Of a stretch of DNA of 64,000 bases, positions 52,741 to 63,533 are shown one piece after another (positions within the stretch are counted from its first letter, which is position 1; each line of letters starts with the position of its first letter). The notes below the pieces were generated by a model. That model made no database searches and was not told the origin of the DNA. It saw nothing but the letters and a program-made list of their open reading frames with translations. Source of the stretch: Gautieria morchelliformis (taxonomy: Eukaryota; Basidiomycota; Agaricomycetes; Gomphales; Gomphaceae); contig WHVA01000249.1 of assembly GCA_015179125.1 (NCBI GenBank), positions 62,001-126,000 of the forward strand. The letters run 5' to 3'. Both the position numbers and the translations under genes were made by a program.

Positions 52741-54156
52741 CACCGATCCTGCACTTTGCAAATGACAATCAACCATACTGGGTGGAGGCTGACAGTTCAG
52801 ATGTTGCCACTGGTGCAGTCCTGTTCCAGCGATCTCCAGATGACGACAAATGGCATCCCATTGCGTTTTACTCCAAGAGTCTCGCTCCTGTGGAGCGAAA
52901 TTATGAGATTCATGACAAGGAGATGCTGGTGATTATTCATGCCCTAGAGGAATGGTGACATTTCCTTGAAGGCACTAAGCATCGCATTGAAATATGGACT
53001 GACCACAAGAACCTGTAGTATTTTCGCACTGCAAAGAAGCTTAATCGCAGGCAGGCTAGATGGTCCCTCTACTTGTCGCGTTTTGATTTCGAGCTTCACC
53101 ATCGGCCTGGTGTTACGATGGGCAAGTCGGATGCACTGTCACGGCGCTCAGACCATGGGTCAGGATCAGGTGACAACAGCGATTTGACGCTCCTATGCCC
53201 AGAGCTGTTCATTGTTCATGCCCTGGAGGGGCTCACCCTGGTGGGGGAAGAATGTGGGATTATTCGCGACGTGAAGAAGGCATTTGGAGATGGGTCACTG
53301 GAGGATGAGGTCGCAGGGGCGGTAAAAAAGCTGTGAGAGTCTGGTGGGAAATCGCTGGTGTCTGCAGAGTGGGCTGAGATGGATGGGTTGCTCACATTCC
53401 GAGGTAAAGTTTATGTTCCAGATGTCCAGGACCTCAGGCGACGCATTGTCACCCAGCACCATGATTCGTGGGTCGCTGGCCATCCTGGGCAATGGAAGAC
53501 CCTTGAACTTGTCTCATGAAATTACTGGTGGCCCCATATGTCACGGTATGTTGGCGAGTACTCCAAAATGTGTGACTTGTGCCTGCGAACAAAGGCATGA
53601 AGGCAGCCACCCCTCGGTGAACTCTATCCACTCCCTGTCCCTGAAGCACGCTGGGACACGATCAGTGTTGAATTCATTGTGGAACTGCCTGATGCATATG
53701 GCTATGATGCTGTGATGAATGTAGTGGATTCCGTCTCCAAGTGGGCACACTTCATCCCCACCAACACCACAATCACTGCAGCTGGAGCAGCATGACTTTT
53801 CCTACACCATGTCTGGAAGCTGCATGGCCTCCCGCAAACAGTGGTGTCAGATCATGGGGTTCAGTTCGTGTGCAAATTCACTTGGGAGCTTTATCACCTG
53901 CTGGGTATTCGCATTGCAGCCTCCACAGCGTACCACCCGCAGACTGATGGACAGACGGAGCGACTCAATCAAGAGCTAGAGCAGTACCTTCGACTCTTTG
54001 TCAATGAGTGACAAGACGACTGGGATGACCTCTTGCCCATGGCTGAGTTCCAGTACAACAACCATGTGCATGCTTCCACTTGTCAATTGCCCTTCATGCT
54101 GGACACTGGGCGGCACCCATGAATGGGCTTCGAACCGCATCAACCCCCATTGAATG
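52741..54156 (+). pseudogene. Gyp-C RNase H and integrase
   Basis: RNase H: YWVEADSSDVATGAVLFQ, PIAFYSKSLAPVERNYEIHD and HRIEIWTDHKNL. The chain then passes [17 protein letters not shown] into integrase with RRIVTQHHDSWVAGHPGQWK and CDLCLRTKA (zinc finger), WDTISVEFIVELPDAYGYD (first Asp replaced by Glu), [11 protein letters not shown] (second Asp) and [20 protein letters not shown] (Glu). At least seven stops are present. It ends at PPLN where Copia sequence begins. Confidence 0.8.
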
Positions 54157-54384
54157 TTATGTCACCTGATAACGGTCTCTCACTAGTTACGCGTTTGTAT
54201 TATCCTACATGAGCTCACTCAATGGATATAAATGAAAAAAAAAAAAAAATCAATATGACGAATGCAGTCTCTGTCTCCTCGAGTGTCATTCTTCCTCGTG
54301 CCATCGCTGCTACCTCTGTGAATAACGCCATGTGTCGTTTTCCCCTCCCATAATCGGTGTTTGATGGAGTCATCCATGGTCCCT
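54157..54384 (-). other. Spacer after Copia integrase, possible short Copia LTR
   Basis: Non-coding, with a long A run near 54235-54250 and a TATAAAT motif. It starts TGTTATGTCACC on the plus strand, exactly where Gyp-C ends, and a purine-rich GGGAGGGGAAAA lies near 54345 on the minus strand. Both would fit a 3' LTR of the Copia element, but the other LTR end is not clear. Confidence 0.3.
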
Positions 54385-56274
54385 TCAAGAAGCCCTTCGG
54401 TGCTGTTTCCTCACTTCCTTCCCTTTCTGTATTCCTTCTGACTGTCCTGCTGATCCTCCCCCTCCGCTGCCTCCCATGCCTGTCCGTTCCTCCCCCTCCC
54501 GTTGTTTCACTACGATCTCCTCGACCTCTTCCACTTCAATCTCCTCCTCTTCTTCCAAACTTAGATCAATGAGTGGTGGGATGTTATTGTCGTCGTTGTC
54601 TCCAGCTGGATCATTTCTGGATTGTGACGGTGGGGAAAATGATGGTAGCTTTCCGTCGAGTACCCATAGGTAGGGGTCGTCATCCTCCTCTTCCACATGT
54701 AGTGTAGTGTGTTCGACGTGTTTTAGTTCGTCGAATGCTACATCTCTGGACTTCATCAGCATCTGAGTTCGTGGTATCCACACCTTGTAAGATTTAGAAT
54801 TGTCGAAATATCCCACAAAAATTCCTTTGATCGCTTTGTAGTCTCCCTTCTTTCTTGTGGCTTTTGGGACTAATGCCCAGCATCTCGATCTGTATATACG
54901 TAGCCAATCGAGTCTAGGTCTGGTCTTCCAAAATGCTTCGTAGGGTGATTTGTTAATTTTTGTGTGTAATATTCGGTTTTTGACAAAATTGACCGTGTGT
55001 ATGCTTGATACCCAAAATCGTTTGCTGAGTCCTGCATCATTCTGCAATGTGAGAGCTCCTTCTTGTAAAGTTCTGTTGTATCTCTCGCTGATTCCGTTGT
55101 GCTCTGGTGTGTGAGGGGTAGTTGTTTCGTGAACAATTCCGAGCTCACTGCATATGCTTTCGAATTCCTTCCCGGTGTATTCTCCCCCGTTATCCATCCT
55201 TATCCTCCTCACTTCTGTCTTTCTCTGTGTCCTTAACCATGCAATATATTCCTTGAACAATTTCGTGACGGTCGAGCATTCTTTGTTTTTCAAAAAATCG
55301 ATGTGTGCATATCGTGTGGCGTGATCGATCCATGTGATGAAGTACTTGTATCCGCCGATAGATGTCTCGAATGGGCCGCATAAATCTGAAGACACTATAT
55401 CCCCAATTTTCTCTGGTGTATCTTCAACGTTCTTGAATGGTGATTGCATTTGTTTTCCAAAAGGGCAGTAGGTGCATGTGCCTAACTCCTCCTCACCACC
55501 GATCCTTGGTAAACCAATGCCGGTGTGTTGTTTCCACATTTTCTGAATCATTGAGGCGGTGGTATGTGCTAGTCTGTGATGCCATAGAGTTAATTGGTTA
55601 GGTTTTTCAGAATAAAGGGCCTTCTCTGTTTTGGGTTTCGTCGATGGTTGGGCCATGTATGTGTACAGGTTATCAATTCTTGTGCCCCGGGCTATTATTT
55701 CATCACCCATCAATAGAGACGTGTCGTCCTTGCTGAACATGACATCCACGTTCGTGTTGGTCATCTTGGCTACAGAGAGTAAATTTGTGTTGAGTTTTGG
55801 GACGTATATGACGTCAATCAGAGTGAGGGCTAGAGGTGGTAGGTGTAGGTGAGCGTCACTTTGTAGTGTGATTCTGATAGTCCCTCTTTGATCAGCTTTG
55901 AAGGAATCTCCACTGGCCGTTTTGATGGAGATCGATGGTGTGGGATGCATTTCGTTGAATAAGTCGATGTTGCCACATAGGTGACTGGTGGCCCCGGAAT
56001 CGACTAGCCAGATGTGTACATTGTCCTTTATGGCTGATAATGCCATGGAATCTGTTGATAGGACTATGTTGCTGGCCTCAGGGTCTACTCTTGTCTCCTC
56101 GTGTGCCATCATGATGATATCTTTCTTCGGTATGTTGGCGAACTGTGCAGAATTGTTGTTGGAGTTCGGTTGTTGTTGTTGTGGTGGTATCGGTCTGTTC
56201 ATCTCGAATCTGTTGGGTCCGTTGTATCCCCCTCCTTGTGAGTTCCCTCCTCCTATCATATTTCCTCCATTCAC
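54385..56274 (-). CDS. Ty1/Copia protease-integrase polyprotein, RT missing
   Basis: A 629-residue frame without internal stops. After the Gag C-terminus (Gln/Asn-rich) comes the protease, WLVDSGATSHLCG (about residue 90). The integrase has its zinc finger (LWHHRLAHT ... CTYCPFGKQ, about 230-275), core residues in SSDLCGPFET, RIRMDNGGEYTGKE and TPEHNGISERYNRTLQ, and the GKF-like end KGIFVGYFDNSKSYKVW. The C-terminus is acidic (LSLEEEEEIEVEEVEEI) then Gly- and Lys-rich. In Copia elements RT follows integrase; here the frame stops and no RT follows. A related RT piece lies at 49388-50257. Confidence 0.85.
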   Translation of the reverse strand: MNGGNMIGGGNSQGGGYNGPNRFEMNRPIPPQQQQPNSNNNSAQFANIPKKDIIMMAHEETRVDPEASNIVLSTDSMALSAIKDNVHIWLVDSGATSHLCGNIDLFNEMHPTPSISIKTASGDSFKADQRGTIRITLQSDAHLHLPPLALTLIDVIYVPKLNTNLLSVAKMTNTNVDVMFSKDDTSLLMGDEIIARGTRIDNLYTYMAQPSTKPKTEKALYSEKPNQLTLWHHRLAHTTASMIQKMWKQHTGIGLPRIGGEEELGTCTYCPFGKQMQSPFKNVEDTPEKIGDIVSSDLCGPFETSIGGYKYFITWIDHATRYAHIDFLKNKECSTVTKLFKEYIAWLRTQRKTEVRRIRMDNGGEYTGKEFESICSELGIVHETTTPHTPEHNGISERYNRTLQEGALTLQNDAGLSKRFWVSSIHTVNFVKNRILHTKINKSPYEAFWKTRPRLDWLRIYRSRCWALVPKATRKKGDYKAIKGIFVGYFDNSKSYKVWIPRTQMLMKSRDVAFDELKHVEHTTLHVEEEDDDPYLWVLDGKLPSFSPPSQSRNDPAGDNDDNNIPPLIDLSLEEEEEIEVEEVEEIVVKQREGEERTGMGGSGGGGSAGQSEGIQKGKEVRKQHRRAS

Positions 56275-56811
56275 GTTGTTGTGTCTCCTCCATGATTTGT
56301 GTGTTGCTAAACCTCCTCCCGGTGCGTGACATCTCGATGCTGAATGGTTCGGTTTACCGCAGTTGTTGCAGGAGAAATTGTGTCCTCCTGATTGTTGGAT
56401 CAGGGGTCGATGCTGCTGTGCATTGTAATTGTTGAATGTCGGTCAAGTTCCTGAGTTGTTGAAACATCTGGGTTGTTGGGTTTGTGCCACAAATGCCGTG
56501 GCCGCTTGTGTTGAAACTTCGACGGCTCCTAGGTTGGCTTCGTGAGCTTCCAGTTTTTCTTTGATTTCGTCTGGATCTCTTGTAATCATGCGTATGGTTT
56601 GTGCGATGGGTCGCCATGATTCGGGTATGTTCCTGAGTAGAGTGGCACAGTGAGTGGAGTTGGCAATGGGGTCACCCATTTTTGCCAATTGGTTCCTGAA
56701 TTCTTTCATGATGGTAATATACTCCGAGACCGATTGTCCCTCTGTCATATGATAGTTCTCGTACCTTGTCCTAATAATACTGATTTTTCTTGGGTCGGTT
56801 GATTCGAATTT
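56275..56811 (-). pseudogene. Copia Gag fragment with zinc knuckle
   Basis: Minus strand: MTEGQSVSEYITIMKEFRNQ, GDPIANSTHCATLLRNIPES and WRPIAQTIRMI are typical of Copia Gag (UBN2-like). A shift near 56440 leads to the zinc knuckle CNNCGKPNHSASRC just before the polyprotein ORF. The N-terminus is cut off by the Gyp-A LTR at 56812. Confidence 0.8.
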
Positions 56812-57460
56812 TGTTATGACCGTTCATTTCCGACTTCCGACCTTCAGTTCCGCAACACTTTCCGCCCCTCTGATATTTCCGACATTCCATCCATTGTTCT
56901 ATTCCCTTGTTCTTTCGACTCGATTACTCGGACCCACCGGACCCGCTTCATCGTTCATCAAGACCATATGTCCGGCCCTCCTTGTGTTTTGTTGTCAGAT
57001 ATGTTTTCCCAACCCCTTGTTCTTTGCCATTGTTCTACCTTACCCTGAACCCCCCTTGTAGTCCCATTGTTCCCAATTAGTTAGTTCCCATGCATTGTCG
57101 ACTTCTGCTTCCCCCGGAATTTGCTTAGTACTACCCCATTACCTGTTGTCTCAGCTCTTTGTATAAAAGCCTGTCATGTATGTCTGTTATTCTGCAATCA
57201 GATAATCGCCTTCGATACTTGATTTCCTTCGCTCCATCTCCTGTTCTTAGCACAGCGAGTCTAGCAAGACCTCCGTCTCTCCGCCTTCCGTCTTCCACCT
57301 CAATTCCGCCTCAAGTTCCGACTAACCCTCAGTTCAGTATATTCCGACTTCTGACCAATTTCCGAAATACCTAGGACGATAGTTCATTGGGGGCGCAACC
57401 TACAAGTTGAAGCCGCTGTCCTTTCCAGTTCCGACTTAGCGGAAATCTCAATACGTAACA
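56812..57460 (+). repeat. 5' LTR of Gyp-A
   Basis: 649 bp, TGTTATGACCG...AATACGTAACA, with TATA at TTTGTATAAAAGCC (about 57161) and a cluster of TTCCG motifs. Copies of the family: 45438-46090, 60494-61186, 62889-63414 and a remnant near 26381. The left duplication would be AATTT (56807-56811). Confidence 0.9.
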
Positions 57461-57493
57461 GTATTATCTGATTCCCACCCGATAACTATCGCT

Positions 57494-58900
57494 ATGCCTC
57501 CTCGTACCACAGCTACTTCAGCTCGAGCAGGAGCCGTCGAAGCTCTCTCTTATTTTGGCAGTCTTAGATCCGCAGCACCAAGGCATGCGGAACCCTCCGG
57601 CAGCTCTCGTGCCGACGATGAGCTCTCCGATGCTATTCCGCAACGCTTTGAAGAAGTTCCCGACGCTAATCCCGACGACAATCCCGACTATGACGGAAAC
57701 TCGACGAGTAGCAGCGGCGAACAAACAGCAGCGTCATTCCGACGCCCAGCTCCACCACCACCACCTCCACCAGGACCACCTCCAGGTGGCCCTCCAGGCG
57801 GCCCACCCGGCGGTCCTCCACCTCCAATCCCACCTCAGATTCCCACCAACCCAGTTCTGCCTGCGCCAGTTCCGGATCTTGCACAAGCCATTGCCATGCT
57901 AGCCGGACAGCTCCATCGCCCGGCCCAAGCACCACCACGCCCCAAGACCAAGGTCCGCGAACCAGATCAGTTTGACGGTTCTGACCCCAAGAAGCTCCAG
58001 CCATTTCTGGTCCAGCTTCAACTCAACTTCCGCGATCGTCCCGACGCCTTTCCCAACGACGAACGAAAGATCAATTACGCCCTTTCCTATCTCTGAGGCA
58101 CCGCTCTCGACTACTTCGAACCCACCCTCATGGATCCGTTCGCTCTCGTCAACTGGGCCGACGATTACCACAACTTCGTTTCGGAACTCCGCAGCAACTT
58201 CGGACCATTTGACATGGAAGCCGACGCGGAAAATGAACTTGATAAGCTTCGTATGAAAGATACTCATAAGATAGCTAAATATATCGTCACATTCCAGCAA
58301 CTCGCTCCTCGAGTCCAATGGGGAGAAGCCGCACTCCGACGCCAATTCTACATGGGCTTGCCATCCCGGATCAAGGATGAAATTGCCCGCGTCGGAAAAC
58401 CCGCCACCCTTACCGACCTTCGCAATTTAGCCCAATCCATCGAGTCACGCTACTGGGAAAGACACTCCGAGATTGCTCGCGAAACCTCCGCCCAGAGCAA
58501 GAATGACAAGTCTTCTGACGAGAAGTCTGATAAAGACAAGAAGAAGACTAATTCCGGAAACAACAACTCCGGAAACAACAACAACAACAACAGTTCTGGC
58601 TCCAACTCCGGTAACCGGAACAACAACTCCACCCCTCGCAATAACCAGGCCTCTGGTTCCAACACCAACGCCCGGAAGAGCACTCCGGACCTTTCCGACA
58701 AACTTGGGAAGGACGGAAAACTAACCCCTGTAGAACGCCAGCGTCGCGTGGACAACAACCTTTGCCTTTTCTGCGGCAAGGGCGGTCACGTCACTCGCGA
58801 TTGCACCCAAGCTTCCGCTTCCGCTGCCAAGGCCAAGGGCCGTGTGGCGAAGACGGAAGAGAAATCCGAAGCGGCTCCCGCTATGGATGCAAAAAAATAG
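57494..58900 (+). pseudogene. Gyp-A Gag polyprotein
   Basis: 468 codons with a single TGA at 58094-58096. Residues 75-125 are Pro/Gly-rich. The Gag core follows: LAQAIAMLAGQLHRPAQAPP, KVREPDQFDGSDPKKLQPFL, QLQLNFRDRPDAFPNDERKI, RRQFYMGLPSRIKDEIARVG and LRNLAQSIESRYWERHSEI. An Asn/Ser-rich linker and one zinc knuckle ([14 protein letters not shown]) end the protein. It starts 34 bp after the 5' LTR. The last 139 bases overlap pol in another frame, so Pol was probably made by ribosomal frameshifting. Confidence 0.9.
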
Positions 58901-60493
58901 TCAGCAGTCCTCCGGCCTCCGCACGAGCTGAGGGCTGTGTTGACCCCATTCGTGCGACAAACGAGGTTAAACTCAACGCATCCGCTCTTTCGTCCTCCAA
59001 CTCCCTCTCTGTTCCGCTCACTTCCGACACCATTTCCGCACCCCCGTTTACAGCATTGATCGACTCCGGTTCGACTCATTGTTTCCTCGATTCAGACTTT
59101 GTTTTGAAACATAAACTTCTGACCCGCAACATTCCGACAATTCCGCTCCGCCTTTTCGATGGGTCTTCCAACACGGCAATTTCCCAAGTCGTGGACCTGT
59201 CTATCCGTTTCGCTACTGGGGACAACCATGAAGTTACGTTTTACGTTACTCCGCTAGATGCTAGCTGTTCCGTTGTACTAGGACACAATTGGCTCACCCG
59301 CTATAATCCGTCGATTAACTGGGCATTGAGTCAAATACAGTTCCGTACCCTGGATCAACTTCCGTCTATTCCGACGTTGTCCGCAAAGATGGCTCAAGCC
59401 TCTTCTGCAACTCTGCTCGTGGATTCAGTTCCGCACTCCGGTCCCGCTTTAGCACCTCCATCCATCGAAGCTCCTCGAATTGCGCTCATTTCCGCCACCG
59501 CTTTCCACGTACTGCAACGGCAAGAAGACACGACCGTTTTCCAGCTTCACCTGTCCGACTCGGCTTCAGTCAAGGCTCGTTCCGCCTCGACTTCCACTCC
59601 GGTCGACATGAGCTCAGTTCCGGAGGAATATCGTGACTTCCCGGACGTGTTCAATAAGGCCAAAGCCGATAAACCTGCTGAACATCGACCTTACGATTTG
59701 AAGATAGATTTGGAAGAAGGAGCATCTCCGCCCCTTGGACCGATCTACTCTCTTTCGCAAAGTGAACTCCAAACTCTCCACGAGTTCGTCGATGAACATC
59801 TCAACATGGGCTTCATCCGCCCTTCGCTGTCTCTGCACGGCGCTCCCGTCCTTTTCGTCAAGAAGAAGGATGGATCTCTCCACCTCTGCGTCGATTTCCG
59901 CGGACTCAATGCCCTCACTAAAAAAGACAAATATCCACTTCCGCGCATTTCCGATCTACTCGACACTCCCGCAGGGCGAAGATCTACACCAAAATTGACC
60001 TCTGGCACGCTTATCACCTTGTCCGCATCTGGGAAGGTGAGGAGTGGAAAACCACTTTCCGCACCCGCTACGGTGCTTTTGAGTGGGTTGTCATGCCTTT
60101 CGGTCTAACCAATGCTCCCGCCGCTTTTCAGCGATTCATGAACAACATATTTTCCGACCTTCTTGACATATGCGTTATAGTCTACATTGACGACATCCTC
60201 ATCTATTCCAACACACCGGAAAGACATCGGGAACATGTCCGCGAAGCACTCCGCCGTCTCCGCAAACATCATCTCTACGCAAAAGCAGAGAAATGCGAAT
60301 GGCATCATGACACGGTCGAATACCTCGGCTACATCCTCTCTCCTACAGGTCTTACCATGGCAGAGGACAAGGTCAAGGCAATTCAAGAATGGCCGGAACC
60401 CCGACGTGTTAAGGATGTACAGTCTTTCCTTGGCTTCGCCAACTTTTGCCGGCGTTTCATTTACAATTTTTCCGACATTACTGTTCCGCTCAC
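58762..60493 (+). pseudogene. Gyp-A protease and reverse transcriptase
   Basis: Protease: [19 protein letters not shown], with an intact DSG triad, and [59 protein letters not shown], then a one-base deletion near 59975 that shifts the frame. [13 protein letters not shown] (first Asp), [39 protein letters not shown] (YxDD) and [19 protein letters not shown] follow. It ends at the solo LTR. Apart from the deletion all catalytic residues are present. Confidence 0.9.
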
Positions 60494-61186
60494 TGTTACG
60501 TATCGAGATTTCCACTAAGTCGGAACTGGAAAGGACAGCGGCTTCAACTTATAGGTTGCGCCCCCAATGAACTATCGTCCTAGGTATTTCGGAAATGAGC
60601 CGGAAGTCGGAAAGTACTGGACCAGAGGTTTGGTCGGAACTTGAGTCGGAACTGAGGCGGAAGGCGGAAGACGGAAGGCTGAGAGAGAGACTGAGATCTT
60701 GCTAGACTCGCTGTGCTAAGAACAGGAGATGGAGCGAAGGAAATCAAGTATCGAAGGTGATTATCTGATTGCAGAATTACAGACATACATGAGGGGGGTT
60801 TTATACAAAGCGCAGAGCAACAAGTAATGGTGTTGTACTAAGCAAATTCCGGAGGAAGCGGAAGTCGAGTACAATGTGTGGGAACTAACTAATTGGGAAC
60901 AATGGGACTACAAGGGGGGTTCAGGGTAAGGTAGAACAATGGCAAAGAACAAGGGGTCGGGAAAACATATCTGACAACGAACTACAAGGGTGACCGGATA
61001 TATGGTTTTGATGAATGGCGAGGTAGATCCGGTGGGTCCGAGTAATAGAGTCGAAAGAACAAGGGAAATGTACAAGGGGCGGAATGGCGGAAATGTCGGA
61101 GGGGCGGAACGTGTGGCGGAACTATTGGAGAGGCGGAATGTATGGCGGAACTGAGGGTCGGAAGTCGGAAATGAACGGTCGTAACA
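60494..61186 (-). mobile_element. Solo LTR of the Gyp-A family inside Gyp-A pol
   Basis: 693 bp in the orientation opposite to the host element, flanked by the duplication CTCAC (60489-60493 and 61187-61191). Removing it rejoins ...ITVPLT to LTR...APWNF in frame. Confidence 0.95.
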
Positions 61187-62889
61187 CTCACGCGTCTCAC
61201 CAGGAAGGGTGCCCCATGGAATTTCACTCCGGAATGCCATTCTGCATTTGAAGCCCTCAAAGCGGCCTTCACTACAGCTCCTATTCTTGGTTTCTGGATT
61301 CCAGATGCCCAACTTGTACTCGAAACCGACGCTTCCAATTACACGCTAGCCGCCATTCTTTCCATCATTTCCCCCGACAACGGAGAGATTCATCCGATCG
61401 CCTTTCATTCCCGCACCTTTTCCGCCCCAGAACTCAACTACGACGTCCACGATAAGGAACTACTTGCGATTTTCGAAGCCTTCAAAATCTGGAGACACTA
61501 CCTCGAAGGTCCAACTTATCCGATCGACGTTGTAATGGATCATAAGAACCTTGAGTATTTTGCAACTACTAAGATCTTGACTTGCCGTCAAGTCCGCTGG
61601 TCTGAATATCTCTCACAGTTCAACATGGTGATCCGCTTCTGCCCCGGAAAGCTCGGAGCAAAACCCGACGCACTCACTAGACATTGGGACGTCTACCCAA
61701 AAGAGGGAAGTAGCGACTATGCCAGTGTTAATCCCCACAACTTCCGCCCAGTATTCTCCACTGAGCAACTGGCATCATCCCTGCGTGCCACAGCATTGCA
61801 GTTTCCGCTACTCCGCACCTCAATCATTATGGACACCGAGTCTCTCCATTCCGACATCCGTTCCGCACTCCGTTCCAACCCCATCTCCGCAGCCCACCTC
61901 GATAACCCACCCAGTCCTGGATGGTCCCTCGATTCCGACAGATTTCTCTGGTACAAGTCCCAGATCTACGTTCTGGATACCAATGATCTACGACTTCACG
62001 TACTCCAGCAAAGCCACGATCATCCGCTCTCAGGACACCAAGGCCAGAACAAAACCCTGGACATAATCCGACGTACCTACACTTGGCCCCTTCTCCGCAT
62101 GATGGTCCAAGACTACTGCAAGTCATGCACCACCTGTATGCGTGCCAAGCCTCAACATCACAAACCCTATGGCCTCCTGAAGCAACTTCTGATCCCGGAA
62201 CAACCGTGGAATTCGATATCCATGGATTTCATTGAGAAAATTCCTAAGTCATCTGGTTATGATACCATTCTAGTGATCGTTGACCGCCTCACAAAGCAGT
62301 CCATCTTTATTCCGACCTATGACACCATCACTTCTGCCCAGCTCGCACAACTCTTCATGCTCCACGTCTTTTCCAAGCACAGAATTCCTTCCCATGTGAC
62401 TTCTGACCGTGGATCAGAATTCATGTCCTCCTTTTTCCGCACGCTCGGCAAGGCTCTCGACATGAAACTCCATTTCACTTCCGGTTATCATCCCGAAGGA
62501 GACAGACAAACGGAACGTACTAATCAGACCCTTGAGCAGTATCTCCATGTCTATTGCAACTACCAACACAGCAATTGGTCCGACCTTCTTCCGCTTGTGG
62601 AATTCGCTTACAACAATGCACCTTCTGCTACCACCGGAATTTCACCCTTCTACGCCAACAAAGGCTATCACCCGAATCTCTCCATCCACCCTGAATGCGA
62701 CCTCGCCTCTGCAAGAGCCCGAGATTTCATTGTGGTACTCGACGACCTTCACCAGCACCTCCGAGAGAACATCTCCGCTGCCCAGAAGAGATACCAAACC
62801 TCCGCCAATCGGAAACGCCTTCCGCAACCGGCATTCGAGATTGGCGACAAAGTCTTCATCAAAGCTGAAAATTTCCGCACCACTCACCC
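61187..62889 (+). pseudogene. Gyp-A RNase H and integrase
   Basis: It continues pol after the LTR. RNase [38 protein letters not shown] and [17 protein letters not shown]. Integrase: HDHPLSGHQGQNKTLDIIRR with CKSCTTCMRAKP (zinc finger), [20 protein letters not shown] (Asp), HVTSDRGSEFMSSFFRTLGK (Asp), GYHPEGDRQTERTNQTLEQY (Glu) and FEIGDKVFIKAENFRTTHP. It stops there at the border with the minus-oriented LTR, so the chromodomain and everything downstream are missing. No stop is seen from 61187 to the border. Confidence 0.9.
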
Positions 62890-63414
62890 TGAGGGTTAGT
62901 CGGAACTTGAGGTGGAATTGAGGCGGAAGATGGAAGGCGGAGAGATGGAGGTCTTGCTGGACCCGCTGTGCTAAGAACAGGAGATGGAGCGAAGGAAATC
63001 AAGTATCGAAGGCGATTATCTGATTGCAGAATAACAGACATACATGACAGGCTTTTATACAAAGAGCTGAGACAACAGGTAATGGTGTAGTACTAAGCAA
63101 ATTCCGGGGGAAGTGGAAGTTGAGTAGACAATGCGTGGGAACTAACTAATTGGGAACAATGGGACTACAAGGGGGGTTCAGGGTAAGGTAGAACAATGGA
63201 AAAGAACAAGGGGTTGGGAAAACATATCTGACAACAAAACACAAGGAGGGCCGGACATATGGTCTTGATGAACGATGAAGCGGGTCCGGTGGGTCCGAGT
63301 AATCGAGTCGAAAGAACAAGGGAATAGAACAATGGACGGAATGTTGGAAATATCGGAGGGGCGGAAAGTGTTGCGGAACTGAAGGTCGGAAGTCAGAAAT
63401 GAACGGTCGTAACA
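62889..63414 (-). repeat. 3' LTR of a further minus-strand element (Gyp-F), partial
   Basis: It matches the Gyp-A LTR in minus orientation, from the middle (CTGAGGGTTAGTCGG) to the TGTTACGACCG end at 63414. On the minus strand a polypurine tract (AGAAGGGAGATAC, 63415-63427) precedes it. It is therefore the 3' LTR of an element that extends right, beyond the window. Confidence 0.8.
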
Positions 63415-63533
63415 GTATCTCCCTTCTAAGGTCGAGCCCCGCGAGACCACAGGTCGGATCACGTGACTTGTGAACAAATGCGTCGGAGTTTGAAAGATAG
63501 GCGGGAAGCAGAATGCGTCTTGTTTCAATCTAC

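Larger units (their letters stand above)
50257..54156 (+). mobile_element. Gyp-C Ty3/Gypsy element, internal fragment without LTRs
   Basis: Gag (from about 50257), protease, RT, RNase H and integrase follow in order on the plus strand. The 5' end joins Copia RT sequence and the 3' end joins another Copia piece at 54157, so both LTRs and the integrase C-terminus are missing. About ten in-frame stops are present, most of them TGA. Confidence 0.85.
56812..62889 (+). mobile_element. Ty3/Gypsy chromovirus-type element (Gyp-A), 3'-truncated
   Basis: A 5' LTR (56812-57460), Gag (57494-58900) and pol in an overlapping frame (58762-62889) lie on the plus strand. Pol is split by a solo LTR of the same family in opposite orientation (60494-61186). 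The 3' end is lost where another Gyp-A-type LTR begins in minus orientation (62889). It is the best preserved Gypsy coding region of the window, with one Gag stop and one RT frameshift. Confidence 0.9.

Noticed and set aside
54157..54384. A definite Copia 3' LTR
   Set aside because: The outer end fits TG...CA but the inner end and a second copy are missing, so it is listed only as a possible LTR.
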